Positions 1 through 6,811 of a stretch of DNA of 24,138 nucleotides are shown in pieces (the stretch's first letter is position 1; every line of letters begins with the position of its first letter). Made by a program: the position numbers and the translations under genes. Source of the DNA: F23-B02 sp045599385 (GTDB lineage Bacteria > Bacillota > Clostridia > Oscillospirales > Oscillospiraceae); assembly GCA_045599385.1 (NCBI GenBank), contig JAZRVW010000009.1, positions 1 through 24,138 of the forward strand. The letters run 5' to 3'. A model generated the notes under the pieces. It was not told where the DNA came from, ran no database searches, and worked only from the letters and a program-made list of their open reading frames with translations.

Positions 1-663
1 CAGCGGAGTACGGGCTTCGTCGATCAGGATGGAGTCGACCTCGTCGACGATGGCGTAATTCAGGTCTCTCTGCAGCTGCTGACCGGAATAGATCGCCATA
101 TTGTCACGCAGATAGTCGAAGCCGAACTCGTTGTTGGTTCCGTAGGTGATGTCGCAATTATAGGCAGCGCGGCGCTCTTCTCCGCTCATGCTGTTGACTA
201 TGCAGCCTACGGTAAGTCCCAGGAACGTATATATCTTTCCCATCCATTCGGCCTGGGTGGAGGCCAGATAATCGTTGACGGTGACAACGTGGACGCCCTC
301 GCCTGCTATGGCGTTGAGGTAGGAGGGAAGAACTGCCACAAGGGTTTTGCCTTCGCCGGTCTTCATTTCGGCAATGCGTCCCTGATGCAGAACGATGCCG
401 CCGATAAGCTGAACGCGGAAGGGCTTCATGCCCAGAACACGCCATGCGGCCTCGCGCACTGCGGCAAATGCCTCGGGCAGAAGGCTGTCAAGGTCCTCGC
501 CGTTATTGAAGCGTTCCTTAAACTCCTCGGTTTTACCGCGAAGCTCCGCATCGCTGAGCTTCTGCATTTCCGGCTCCAGCGCTTCTATCTGATCCGCGAT
601 GGGATATATTCTTTTAAGTTCTTTGTCGGTATGGCTGCCGAACAGTTTTTCAAACAAGCCCAT
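1..663 (-). CDS. secA: Protein translocase ATPase SecA, N-terminal part (cut by window edge)
   Basis: SecA is the ATPase motor that pushes unfolded preproteins through the SecYEG channel at the inner face of the membrane. The visible 221 residues begin MGLFEKLFGSHTDKELKR, a normal SecA start. The Walker A motif MKTGEGKT is at residues 100-107. The Walker B/DEAD region DEVDSILIDEARTPL lies at the window edge, after the conserved YGTNNEFGFDYLRDN segment. The start at 663 has a GGAAAGG-like ribosome binding site about 10 bases upstream. The rest of the gene (NBD1 remainder, preprotein cross-linking, scaffold and C-terminal domains) lies outside the window. It diverges from the acyltransferase gene across a 149-bp AT-rich gap. 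I see no good -35 element for secA there, only AT-rich -10-like stretches. Identity is very secure. Confidence 0.97.
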   Translation of the reverse strand, partial: MGLFEKLFGSHTDKELKRIYPIADQIEALEPEMQKLSDAELRGKTEEFKERFNNGEDLDSLLPEAFAAVREAAWRVLGMKPFRVQLIGGIVLHQGRIAEMKTGEGKTLVAVLPSYLNAIAGEGVHVVTVNDYLASTQAEWMGKIYTFLGLTVGCIVNSMSGEERRAAYNCDITYGTNNEFGFDYLRDNMAIYSGQQLQRDLNYAIVDEVDSILIDEARTPL

Positions 664-755
664 AGTTTTCTTGCCTTTCCGGGAATAATATTTCGGGTGA
701 TTATTTTACATTATATAATATAACATAAAATTTCGGAGAAAAAAAGTCTTTATAC

Positions 756-784
756 TTGATACAACTATTAAATTAATGTAAAAT
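756..784 (+). promoter_or_regulatory. Sigma-A type promoter of the acyltransferase/DUF1846 unit
   Basis: -35 TTGATA (756-761), 17-bp spacer, -10 TAAAAT (779-784). Predicted transcription start is near 791. That lies downstream of an in-frame ATG at 783 and supports the start codon at 813. Confidence 0.7.
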
Positions 785-812
785 GTATAAGTTATTGAAC
801 GGAGGTGTCCTT

Positions 813-1979
813 ATGGAAGAACGTAAACGTCATAAGCTGCTGTGGAATGTGGTGCGCCCCATCTCCATAGCCGTTACAAAGGTTGTTTTCAATTACGATG
901 CAGAGGTATATCGCGAAAAAGGTCCCTATCTCGTCATGGCAAACCATAATGCCGAGCTTGACCCCATGCTCCTCGCCTGCAGCTTCACCGAGCCGCTTTA
1001 CTTTGTTGCCAGTGAGCATATTCTGCGCAAGGGCTTCGTTTCCGATGTTCTCCGTTGGGGCACAAGAATCATTCCCCGCCAGAAAGGCGGCAATGCCTCC
1101 TCCACCGTAAGAGGCATTATCCGCAATCTCGGTGAGGGCAATAACGTCTGCATTTTCCCCGAGGGCAATCGCTCCTGGGACGGCATAACCGCGCCTATCA
1201 CACCCTCCACGGGCAAGATGGCCCGCATGGCAGGCGCAAAGCTCATTACTTACCGCACCGAAGGCATTTATTTTGCAAATCCCCGCTGGAGCGGCGGCTC
1301 ACTGCGCCGCGGCAAAACCAGCGGTCACGTTGTGGGCGTTTACGAGCCCGAATATCTCAAATCCCTCACCGCTTCCGCCGTGCAGGAGCTTATTGAAACC
1401 GACATTCACGAGGACGCCTACGCACGTCAGAAGGAAGTCCGCACAAAGTTCCACGGCAGGAAGCTTGCGGAAAACCTTGAAACCATGCTGTTCATGTGTC
1501 CCAACTGCAAGTCTGAGGGCAAGCTTTACAGCAAGGGCAACTACTTCTACTGCTCCGAGTGCGGCGCAAAGCACCGCTACACCCCCGAGGGCTTCTTCGT
1601 GGGTGACGACACCATTTACGACACCGTTCTTGACTGGAACATCTGGCAGAATGAGTGCATTAAGGAAAAATGTCTTTCCGCAGGGGACGAGCCCATTTTC
1701 TCCGACACCGATATGCTGCTTTACAAGGTAAAGACCGGCGACAGCGCACAGTTTATCTCCGCAGGTGAGCTTTCGCTTTACCGCGACAGACTCATTCTTC
1801 CCGACAACAGCGTTCTTCCCCTGAAGGAGCTGAAGGGCATGTCCGTAATGGGTCCCCAGACGCTTCACTTCAGCACCGACAGGGAAAATTATGTGGTAAA
1901 AAGCACAAAAATCCGCTGTGTCGTAAAGTATCTTTCGGCATGCAAGGTGTTTGACAAGAGTCTCCAGTACGGTATATAA
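813..1979 (+). CDS. PlsC-family lysophospholipid acyltransferase with zinc-ribbon and C-terminal extension
   Basis: Probable 1-acyl-glycerol-3-phosphate acyltransferase-family enzyme, which would transfer an acyl chain to a lysophospholipid at the membrane. The acyltransferase half carries the HX4D motif (NHNAELD, H45 and D50) and the FPEGNRS motif (residues 115-121), a variant of FPEGTRS. Ordinary PlsC proteins end near 200-250 residues. This one has 388 and adds a CxxC-14-CxxC zinc ribbon (C229, C232, C247, C250). About 130 further residues follow, including a beta-rich stretch (GELSLYRDRLILPDN onward) resembling a GRAM/PH-like fold. The start at 813 has GGAGGTG at 801-807, five bases away; the in-frame ATG at 783 lies before the predicted transcript start. 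A DUF1846 gene follows 37 bases later, probably co-transcribed. Acyltransferase membership is secure; the substrate is unknown. Confidence 0.88.
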   Translation: MEERKRHKLLWNVVRPISIAVTKVVFNYDAEVYREKGPYLVMANHNAELDPMLLACSFTEPLYFVASEHILRKGFVSDVLRWGTRIIPRQKGGNASSTVRGIIRNLGEGNNVCIFPEGNRSWDGITAPITPSTGKMARMAGAKLITYRTEGIYFANPRWSGGSLRRGKTSGHVVGVYEPEYLKSLTASAVQELIETDIHEDAYARQKEVRTKFHGRKLAENLETMLFMCPNCKSEGKLYSKGNYFYCSECGAKHRYTPEGFFVGDDTIYDTVLDWNIWQNECIKEKCLSAGDEPIFSDTDMLLYKVKTGDSAQFISAGELSLYRDRLILPDNSVLPLKELKGMSVMGPQTLHFSTDRENYVVKSTKIRCVVKYLSACKVFDKSLQYGI

Positions 1980-2016
1980 TTTCTTTTTGTATTGATAGAA
2001 AAAGAGAGGATAAGCA

Positions 2017-3504
2017 ATGAAACGGACAGGCTTCGACAACGCAAAATATGTGGCTCTGCAGTCTCAGAAAATCCGCGACAGAATAAATCAGTTCGGCGGC
2101 AAGCTGTATCTGGAATTCGGCGGCAAGCTTTTTGACGACTTCCACGCCTCCCGCGTTCTCCCCGGCTTTGAGCCCGACAGCAAGGTCAAAATGCTGCTGG
2201 AAATGAAGGACGATGCGGAAATAGTCATCGCTATATCCGCCGACGATATTGAGCGCAACAAGCGCCGCGGTGACCTCGGTATCACCTACGATGAGGATAC
2301 CCTCCGCCTTATCGACGCCTTCCGCGGCATAGGTCTGTATGTCGGCAGCGTTGTCATCACCCACTATCGCAGTCAGCTCGCCGCAGACCAGTTTCAGAAG
2401 CGTCTTGAAACTCTCGGCATAAAGGTCTACCGTCACTACATAATTCCCGACTATCCCTCAAATGTTGAGCTTATCGTTTCCGAAAACGGCTTCGGCAGAA
2501 ACGATTACATCGAAACCGAGCGCAGCCTTGTTGTTGTAACCGCACCGGGACCCGGCAGCGGCAAAATGGCAACCTGCCTCAGCCAGCTTTATCACGAGCA
2601 TCTCCGCGGTATAAGCGCCGGTTATGCGAAATTTGAAACCTTCCCAATATGGAATCTGCCCCTTAAGCACCCCATCAATCTGGCATACGAGGCCGCAACC
2701 GCAGACCTTGACGATGTCAACATGATTGACCCCTTCCATCTTGAAGCCTACGGCGAAACCACCGTCAACTATAACCGCGATGTTGAAATCTTCCCGGTTC
2801 TCAACGCAATTCTCTCCCGCATCTACGGTGAGTGCCGCTACAAGAGCCCCACGGACATGGGCGTAAACATGGTGGGCAACTGCATTTCCGATGACGAAGC
2901 CTGCCGCGAGGCCTCCAGACAGGAGATTATCCGTCGTTTCTTCAACGCCGCCTGCTCACTGCGTCAGGGCTTCGGCTCCGCCGAGGAGGTCCGCAAGATT
3001 GAGCTTATCATGAATTCCCTGGACATCACCGTTTCCGACCGTCCCGTTGTGAGCGCCGCACTTGCCCGAGCCGAAGAAACCGGCGGCCCCGCCGTATCAA
3101 TCGAGCTTCCCGACGGCACTCTCGTCACCGGCAAGACCTCGTCCCTGCTGGGCGCAAGCTCAGCCTGCCTCATGAACGCGCTGAAAAAGCTTGCGGGAAT
3201 CGACCAGGAGCTTCTGCTTATTGCTCCCAGCGTAATCGCCCCCATACAGCATCTCAAGGTTGAGCATCTGGGAAACCACAACCCCAGACTTCACACAGAT
3301 GAGCTGCTGATTGCCCTTTCCATCTGCGCCGTTACAAATCCCCTTGCGGAGCTTGCCATCGACCAGCTGGATAAGCTTCGCGGCTGCGAGGCGCACTCCT
3401 CCGTAATTCTTTCCAGAGTTGACGAGAATCTGTTCCAGAAGCTCGGCGTAAACATAACCTACGAGCCAAGATATCAGGCAAAAAAGCTTTTTCATAAAAA
3501 GTAA
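2017..3504 (+). CDS. DUF1846 family protein
   Basis: A 495-residue protein matching the DUF1846 family (PF08903) along its full usual length. Family features seen are the opening GFDNAKYVALQSQKI-like segment, IPDYPSNVELIVSENGFGRNDY, and a glycine-rich loop APGPGSGKMATC near residues 175-186. The loop resembles a P-loop but does not fit the Walker A spacing, and it has Met where Ser/Thr is expected. Family members are soluble and common in Clostridia. Structures exist, but I know of no proven reaction, so no function is claimed. Ribosome binding site GAGAGGA (2004-2010) sits six bases before the ATG. It lies 37 bases after the acyltransferase gene with no promoter or terminator visible between, so the two are probably one transcript ending at the 3530 terminator. 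Confidence 0.9.
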   Translation: MKRTGFDNAKYVALQSQKIRDRINQFGGKLYLEFGGKLFDDFHASRVLPGFEPDSKVKMLLEMKDDAEIVIAISADDIERNKRRGDLGITYDEDTLRLIDAFRGIGLYVGSVVITHYRSQLAADQFQKRLETLGIKVYRHYIIPDYPSNVELIVSENGFGRNDYIETERSLVVVTAPGPGSGKMATCLSQLYHEHLRGISAGYAKFETFPIWNLPLKHPINLAYEAATADLDDVNMIDPFHLEAYGETTVNYNRDVEIFPVLNAILSRIYGECRYKSPTDMGVNMVGNCISDDEACREASRQEIIRRFFNAACSLRQGFGSAEEVRKIELIMNSLDITVSDRPVVSAALARAEETGGPAVSIELPDGTLVTGKTSSLLGASSACLMNALKKLAGIDQELLLIAPSVIAPIQHLKVEHLGNHNPRLHTDELLIALSICAVTNPLAELAIDQLDKLRGCEAHSSVILSRVDENLFQKLGVNITYEPRYQAKKLFHKK

Positions 3505-3529
3505 ATCGTTTTATATTACATTTAATTGT

Positions 3530-3566
3530 AAAGAGATGCGCCAAAGGCGCATCTCTTTATTTTTTT
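3530..3566 (+). terminator. Rho-independent terminator
   Basis: Perfect 13-bp stem (3530-3542 with 3546-3558), AAA loop, then A and seven T. It closes the acyltransferase/DUF1846 transcript 25 bases after the stop. Confidence 0.93.
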
Positions 3567-3594
3567 ACTAATGTTTTGATAAATAATTCGTAAT

Positions 3595-3637
3595 GTTCAC
3601 AAATTGTTCACAATATCGGTTTGAAATTATGTATAAT
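3595..3637 (+). promoter_or_regulatory. Direct-repeat operator-like site with -10 box
   Basis: GTTCACAA occurs twice in direct orientation (3595-3602 and 3606-3613), so TTCACA recurs with an 11-bp period. TATAAT follows at 3632-3637, 19 bases after the second TTCACA, which itself matches 5 of 6 bases of a -35. A second TATAAT lies at 3650-3655. The TTNACA-N5-TTNACA arrangement is that of PhoP-type response regulator boxes in Firmicutes. It is a hint only. The gap from 3567 to 3878 contains no gene that I can support. Confidence 0.4.
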
Positions 3638-3684
3638 ATTTTAACAAGGTATAATGACACAAATGTACGAATTGTAAAGTTTTT

Positions 3685-3705
3685 ACTTGAATTTTCAAGT
3701 TTTTC
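3685..3705 (+). other. Inverted repeat followed by T run
   Basis: ACTTGAA (3685-3691), two bases, TTCAAGT (3694-3700), then five T. It could be an operator or a weak terminator for a short transcript from the TATAAT boxes at 3632 or 3650. The stem is AT-rich, so termination would be poor. Confidence 0.35.
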
Positions 3706-3775
3706 AGACTGTATCGCTGCATTTTGTCGGATAATGCGGAGTTTACAAAAAATTCAGAAGCCGTGTAACTTTTTC

Positions 3776-3804
3776 TTTACTATTTTGTAACTTTATGCTA
3801 TACT
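3776..3804 (+). promoter_or_regulatory. Promoter of the repeat-containing membrane protein
   Basis: -35 TTTACT (3776-3781), 17-bp spacer, extended -10 TGCTATACT with the hexamer at 3799-3804. The transcript would start near 3811, leaving a leader of about 68 bases with a small CAACAA/TTGTTG hairpin. Confidence 0.65.
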
Positions 3805-3878
3805 GACAAAAGTACAACAATCTTTGTTGCTTAAGTAAACTTTTCTATAACCAAAAAATTACACAGGGAGGATTATTC

Positions 3879-5465
3879 ATGAAAAGAGTATTACTTATGG
3901 TCTTAAGCATCGTCCTCGTACTCGCTTGCGTATTCAGCCTTCTTCGCGTCATTCCCGGCGTTCAGGATGTTCTGAACATCAAGGATTACAAGCTGGCTGA
4001 CTCCGATGTTGCAAACGACGGCGTTGCACAGCTCGAGGATGGCATTGCACAGCTCAAGGAAAATGAGCAGACCTACCTCGAAGGCGTAGACACCTACCTT
4101 GACGGTGAGGCTCAGCTCGCAGCAGGCCGCCAGCAGCTCGCTGAAGGCCAGGCACAGATCGATGCCAACACCCAGGCTTACCTCGAAGGTAAGGAACTCA
4201 TCGGCACCATGGAAAGCCTCATGCCCGCTATTCAGGGTATGGCAAGCGCAGCCCAGACAGTCCGTGACTTCAACAAGGGCATCATCGGTGAAGGTGCTGA
4301 CTCCGCTCTTGGCACCATGAGAGCAAATGTCTTCAACTTCCTCGCAAACACCCAGGCAGTTGCAGCACTCAGCGACCTCGTTGGCATGGACGTTTCCAGC
4401 CTTCTCGCTTCCAACCCCACCGACACCTCTATCGTCGGCAATGTTGTAAACATGTACTATGACGGTCTTGCACAGCTCAAGATGTACGAAGACGGTCTCC
4501 AGCAGCTCGCAGACGGCAAGAAGCAGCTCGCAGCAGGCGAAGCTCAGCTCGCTGACGGCAATGCACAGCTCTGCATGTTCGAAGACGGCGAAGCTCAGCT
4601 CGTTGACGGCGTTATGCAGCTCATGATGGGCATGGCTCCTTCCTACCACCTGAACAGCTACGAGCAGACTGTTGATTCCCTGGCAGAGCGTCTGGCAGGC
4701 GATGAAGCAATCAAGGTTGAGATTCCCGAGCTCTACAACGACAAGGGCTTCGACGATGCTGCATACGCAGAGCTCTGCAACGCAGTTCTCGACAACCTCT
4801 TCCAGAAGGACGCAGACGGCAACTACATCTGCGCAGAGCGTGACGGAAAGTCCCTGACTCTCCTCGACCTCAACAAGTGCGACCTCGTTGTTAAGTACGC
4901 AAAGGAATACCTTGCAGACTCCGAAACCGACACCTACGGTGAAGTTATTCCCCGTGTAGTCAGCTACGCACTCGTTGCAATCGCAGCAGTTCTCGGTCTC
5001 ATCGCAGGCATCATGGGCCTCATCGCAGGCATCAGCGGCAGCAAGAAGACCGGCAAGGGCCTCGGCATTGCCACTGCAATCATGGCTGTCGGCGCACTCA
5101 TTGCAGCAATCATTTCCCACTACACCGACTTCATCTACGGTATCAGAGTTGTTGAAGGCACCACCGATTACTCCGTTGAGGCCTCCAATGTTCCCGGTAC
5201 TGAGATTATCTACTCCGGCGCTGATCAGAAGCCCATCTTCGTTATCATGCTTATCGCAGCCGTCCTCTTCGTAATTGCAGCAGCAATGGCAAAGAAGGCA
5301 GCAGCAGAGAAGGAATCCAAGAAGGCAGTTGCAGCAGCAGCTTCCAGCGCAGCAGTTGCAGGCGCAGCAGATTCCGAGCGCGTTGCAAAGCTCGAGGCAG
5401 AAAATGCAGAGCTTAAGGCAATGGTAGCAGAGATGGCAGCAGACGCAGCCACCGTAAAGGACTGA
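3879..5465 (+). CDS. Membrane protein with GxxQL heptad-like repeats (unknown function)
   Basis: I do not recognise a named family for this 528-residue protein. It begins with a hydrophobic helix (residues 4-24). Two blocks of repeats of the type QLADGKKQLAAGEAQLADG follow (about 48-105 and 195-248), separated by a region that is not repeated. Then come hydrophobic segments near 357-386, 394-412 and 452-470. The C-terminal tail is Ala/Lys-rich and ends in a coiled coil (VAKLEAENAELKAMVAEMA, 502-520). The repeats resemble the heptads in the ectodomain of YhgE/Pip-type membrane proteins, and the layout (helix, long ectodomain, helix cluster) is similar, but this protein is smaller. Ribosome binding site GGGAGGA (3866-3872) is six bases before the ATG. 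Codons are strongly biased to GCA and CTC, which suggests high expression. It is transcribed alone: own promoter, terminator at 5554. A structural or cell-envelope role is only a guess. Confidence 0.85.
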   Translation: MKRVLLMVLSIVLVLACVFSLLRVIPGVQDVLNIKDYKLADSDVANDGVAQLEDGIAQLKENEQTYLEGVDTYLDGEAQLAAGRQQLAEGQAQIDANTQAYLEGKELIGTMESLMPAIQGMASAAQTVRDFNKGIIGEGADSALGTMRANVFNFLANTQAVAALSDLVGMDVSSLLASNPTDTSIVGNVVNMYYDGLAQLKMYEDGLQQLADGKKQLAAGEAQLADGNAQLCMFEDGEAQLVDGVMQLMMGMAPSYHLNSYEQTVDSLAERLAGDEAIKVEIPELYNDKGFDDAAYAELCNAVLDNLFQKDADGNYICAERDGKSLTLLDLNKCDLVVKYAKEYLADSETDTYGEVIPRVVSYALVAIAAVLGLIAGIMGLIAGISGSKKTGKGLGIATAIMAVGALIAAIISHYTDFIYGIRVVEGTTDYSVEASNVPGTEIIYSGADQKPIFVIMLIAAVLFVIAAAMAKKAAAEKESKKAVAAAASSAAVAGAADSERVAKLEAENAELKAMVAEMAADAATVKD

Positions 5466-5485
5466 TTCCAGACTTCACAGCCCAT

Positions 5486-5546
5486 AACCGTTGGAGCTGA
5501 TAAACAGATCGTGCTCCGGTTCAAGAGCAGCACGTGATGCTCTGAA
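5486..5546 (+). other. Structured 3' region: two stem-loops before the terminator
   Basis: First stem-loop: AACC plus GGAGC (5486-5497, GTT bulge) pair with GCTCC plus GGTT (5513-5521). Second: AGAGCA (5524-5529) pairs with TGCTCT (5538-5543) around an eight-base loop, extendable by TTC/GAA with one bulged A. The terminator hairpin follows seven bases later. Three consecutive hairpins after a stop codon may be a 3'-UTR-derived RNA or a stability element. No known RNA family is recognised. Confidence 0.45.
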
Positions 5547-5553
5547 GGCTGTT

Positions 5554-5592
5554 AACCCGCAGGGTTTTTACCCTGCGGGTTTTTCTTTTTTT
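5554..5592 (+). terminator. Rho-independent terminator
   Basis: Perfect 11-bp GC-rich stem (5554-5564 with 5571-5581), six-base loop TTTTTA, then TTTCTTTTTTT. It ends the repeat membrane protein transcript. Confidence 0.93.
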
Positions 5593-5651
5593 AGATACGT
5601 TGCACCGTCTTAAATAATCGCTATTGCGTCAGCTCGACCGGTGAAAGCTCT
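5593..5651. repeat. Intergenic repeat, copy 1
   Basis: 59-bp element starting AGATACG. The last 28 bases (5624-5651) are identical to copy 2 at 5711-5738. It holds a near-palindrome AGCTCGACCGGTGAAAGCT and a small CGC-TATT-GCG hairpin. Both copies are preceded by a run of T. It sits between the terminator and the spoIID stop. Confidence 0.8.
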
Positions 5652-5679
5652 GTCAGTTAACTGCACTCGCGCTTTTTTC

Positions 5680-5738
5680 AGATACGGCGCTACATTTTAA
5701 ATAAACGCTTTTGCGTCAGCTCGACCGGTGAAAGCTCT
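5680..5738. repeat. Intergenic repeat, copy 2
   Basis: Second copy, 87 bp after the first and in the same orientation. The first 31 bases have diverged from copy 1; the 28-base end is identical. The small hairpin is kept with a changed sequence (ACGC-TTTT-GCGT). It ends nine bases before the spoIID stop codon. No open frame of note runs through either copy. Confidence 0.8.
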
Positions 5739-5747
5739 ACATTTAAT

Positions 5748-6707
5748 TCAGCTCAAAACTGTTCCCGGGTAGTAATGGGCAAGAATTTCCTTGTAATCAG
5801 CGCCATTTTTCGCCATAACATTGGCTCCGTACTGGCTCATTCCGATTCCGTGGCCGTAGCCCTTTACGGTAAACACAAAGCGCCCGTCCCCATGCTCAAG
5901 CTCAAAGTCCGTTGAGCGCAGGGAAAACAGATTTCTCAGCTCGCTTCCGCTGAAGCTTTCGCCCCCTATTACAATGCTCTCAACGCGGCCTGCCTTATCG
6001 CGCTTTATTTCGCCTATCCAGTCCTTTGCGTCACCCGTCATATCCGCGTCGGGCCGTCCGTAAAGCACGGTATCGCGGAAATCAAGCTCGCTTTCCTCAA
6101 GCCTGCTCACGAAATTCGGCACGTCCTTTTCCGTTTCGGGCGTTTCCACGCTTGTGAGATAGGGCACCTCGTTCCACACAGCGCCGCTGTTTTCCGTTGT
6201 TCCGCAGGAGGAGGAATGGAACGCGGCAATTGCAGGCTCTCCGTCATAGCTGAGATACTTTCCGTCCGTATCCTCCACCGCCTCTGTAATACGCTCCATA
6301 TACGCACTGTATTTATCGCCCCAGAGCTTTTTCAGCTCGTCATTTGTCTTATACGCCTGACAGCAGTCGGAATCCGTGCATATATCGCCGTTTTCATGTC
6401 TTGAGCCCTTGACCAGCGCACGCTGAAGATAGCTCCGCGCCGCCACAGCCTGAGCCTTCAGCGCCTCCTCCTCAAAGCCTGCGGGCATTTCAGCCGCCAC
6501 AACTCCGATGAGGTAATCCCTCACCGAAATTTCAATCGCATCATCGCCCGTCACAAGAAGGATTGTCCGCGATGAGTCCTTCGGCAGCTTTTCGGCTTTT
6601 CCCGATGACGCAGGCGGAAGTTGTCCGTCCTCACTCTTGTCCGAAAGCACGGGTATGCTCAGTATTGCGGCTGTAAGCAGCAGCGACAGAAGCAGCAGTC
6701 TTTTCAT
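5748..6707 (-). CDS. spoIID: Stage II sporulation protein D (SpoIID), peptidoglycan lytic transglycosylase
   Basis: SpoIID is a membrane-anchored lytic transglycosylase. With SpoIIM and SpoIIP it thins septal peptidoglycan and drives engulfment of the forespore by the mother cell. The 319-residue protein starts with an uncleaved-type signal anchor (KRLLLLSLLLTAAILSIPV). The catalytic Glu is E73 in VVAAEMP, followed by the conserved ALKAQAVAARSY. H104, C110 and C116 have the spacing of the zinc ligands described for Clostridioides difficile SpoIID, so zinc binding is likely. The C-terminus has the signature GYGHGIGMSQYGA. Ribosome binding site AAGGAG lies close upstream. It diverges from an eight-helix membrane protein gene. 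A sigma-E promoter is expected from the family, but I found no convincing match. Confidence 0.95.
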   Translation of the reverse strand: MKRLLLLSLLLTAAILSIPVLSDKSEDGQLPPASSGKAEKLPKDSSRTILLVTGDDAIEISVRDYLIGVVAAEMPAGFEEEALKAQAVAARSYLQRALVKGSRHENGDICTDSDCCQAYKTNDELKKLWGDKYSAYMERITEAVEDTDGKYLSYDGEPAIAAFHSSSCGTTENSGAVWNEVPYLTSVETPETEKDVPNFVSRLEESELDFRDTVLYGRPDADMTGDAKDWIGEIKRDKAGRVESIVIGGESFSGSELRNLFSLRSTDFELEHGDGRFVFTVKGYGHGIGMSQYGANVMAKNGADYKEILAHYYPGTVLS

Positions 6708-6730
6708 TTTTCTCCTTTCTCATCTTTTGG

Positions 6731-6759
6731 TTGACGCAGTTGGCAAATGAGTATAAAAT
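6731..6759 (+). promoter_or_regulatory. Sigma-A type promoter of the eight-helix membrane protein
   Basis: -35 TTGACG (6731-6736), 17-bp spacer, -10 TAAAAT (6754-6759). Start near 6766, leader of about 46 bases. Confidence 0.65.
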
Positions 6760-6811
6760 AATATAAATCCGATACGGTTACCAATATATTTATTCTGGCA
6801 GGATTGATACT

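Noticed and set aside
3595..3613. Rex-type redox operator
   Set aside because: Rex sites are inverted repeats; the two TTCACAA copies here are in direct orientation.
3903..5120. Cys-rich 405-codon open frame antisense to the repeat membrane protein
   Set aside because: Its composition follows from the repeated CAGCTC codons read backwards. The plus frame has promoter, ribosome binding site, signal helix and terminator.
5593..5738. CRISPR array or integron attachment sites
   Set aside because: There are only two imperfect copies, no spacer regularity beyond one interval, and no cas or integrase gene.
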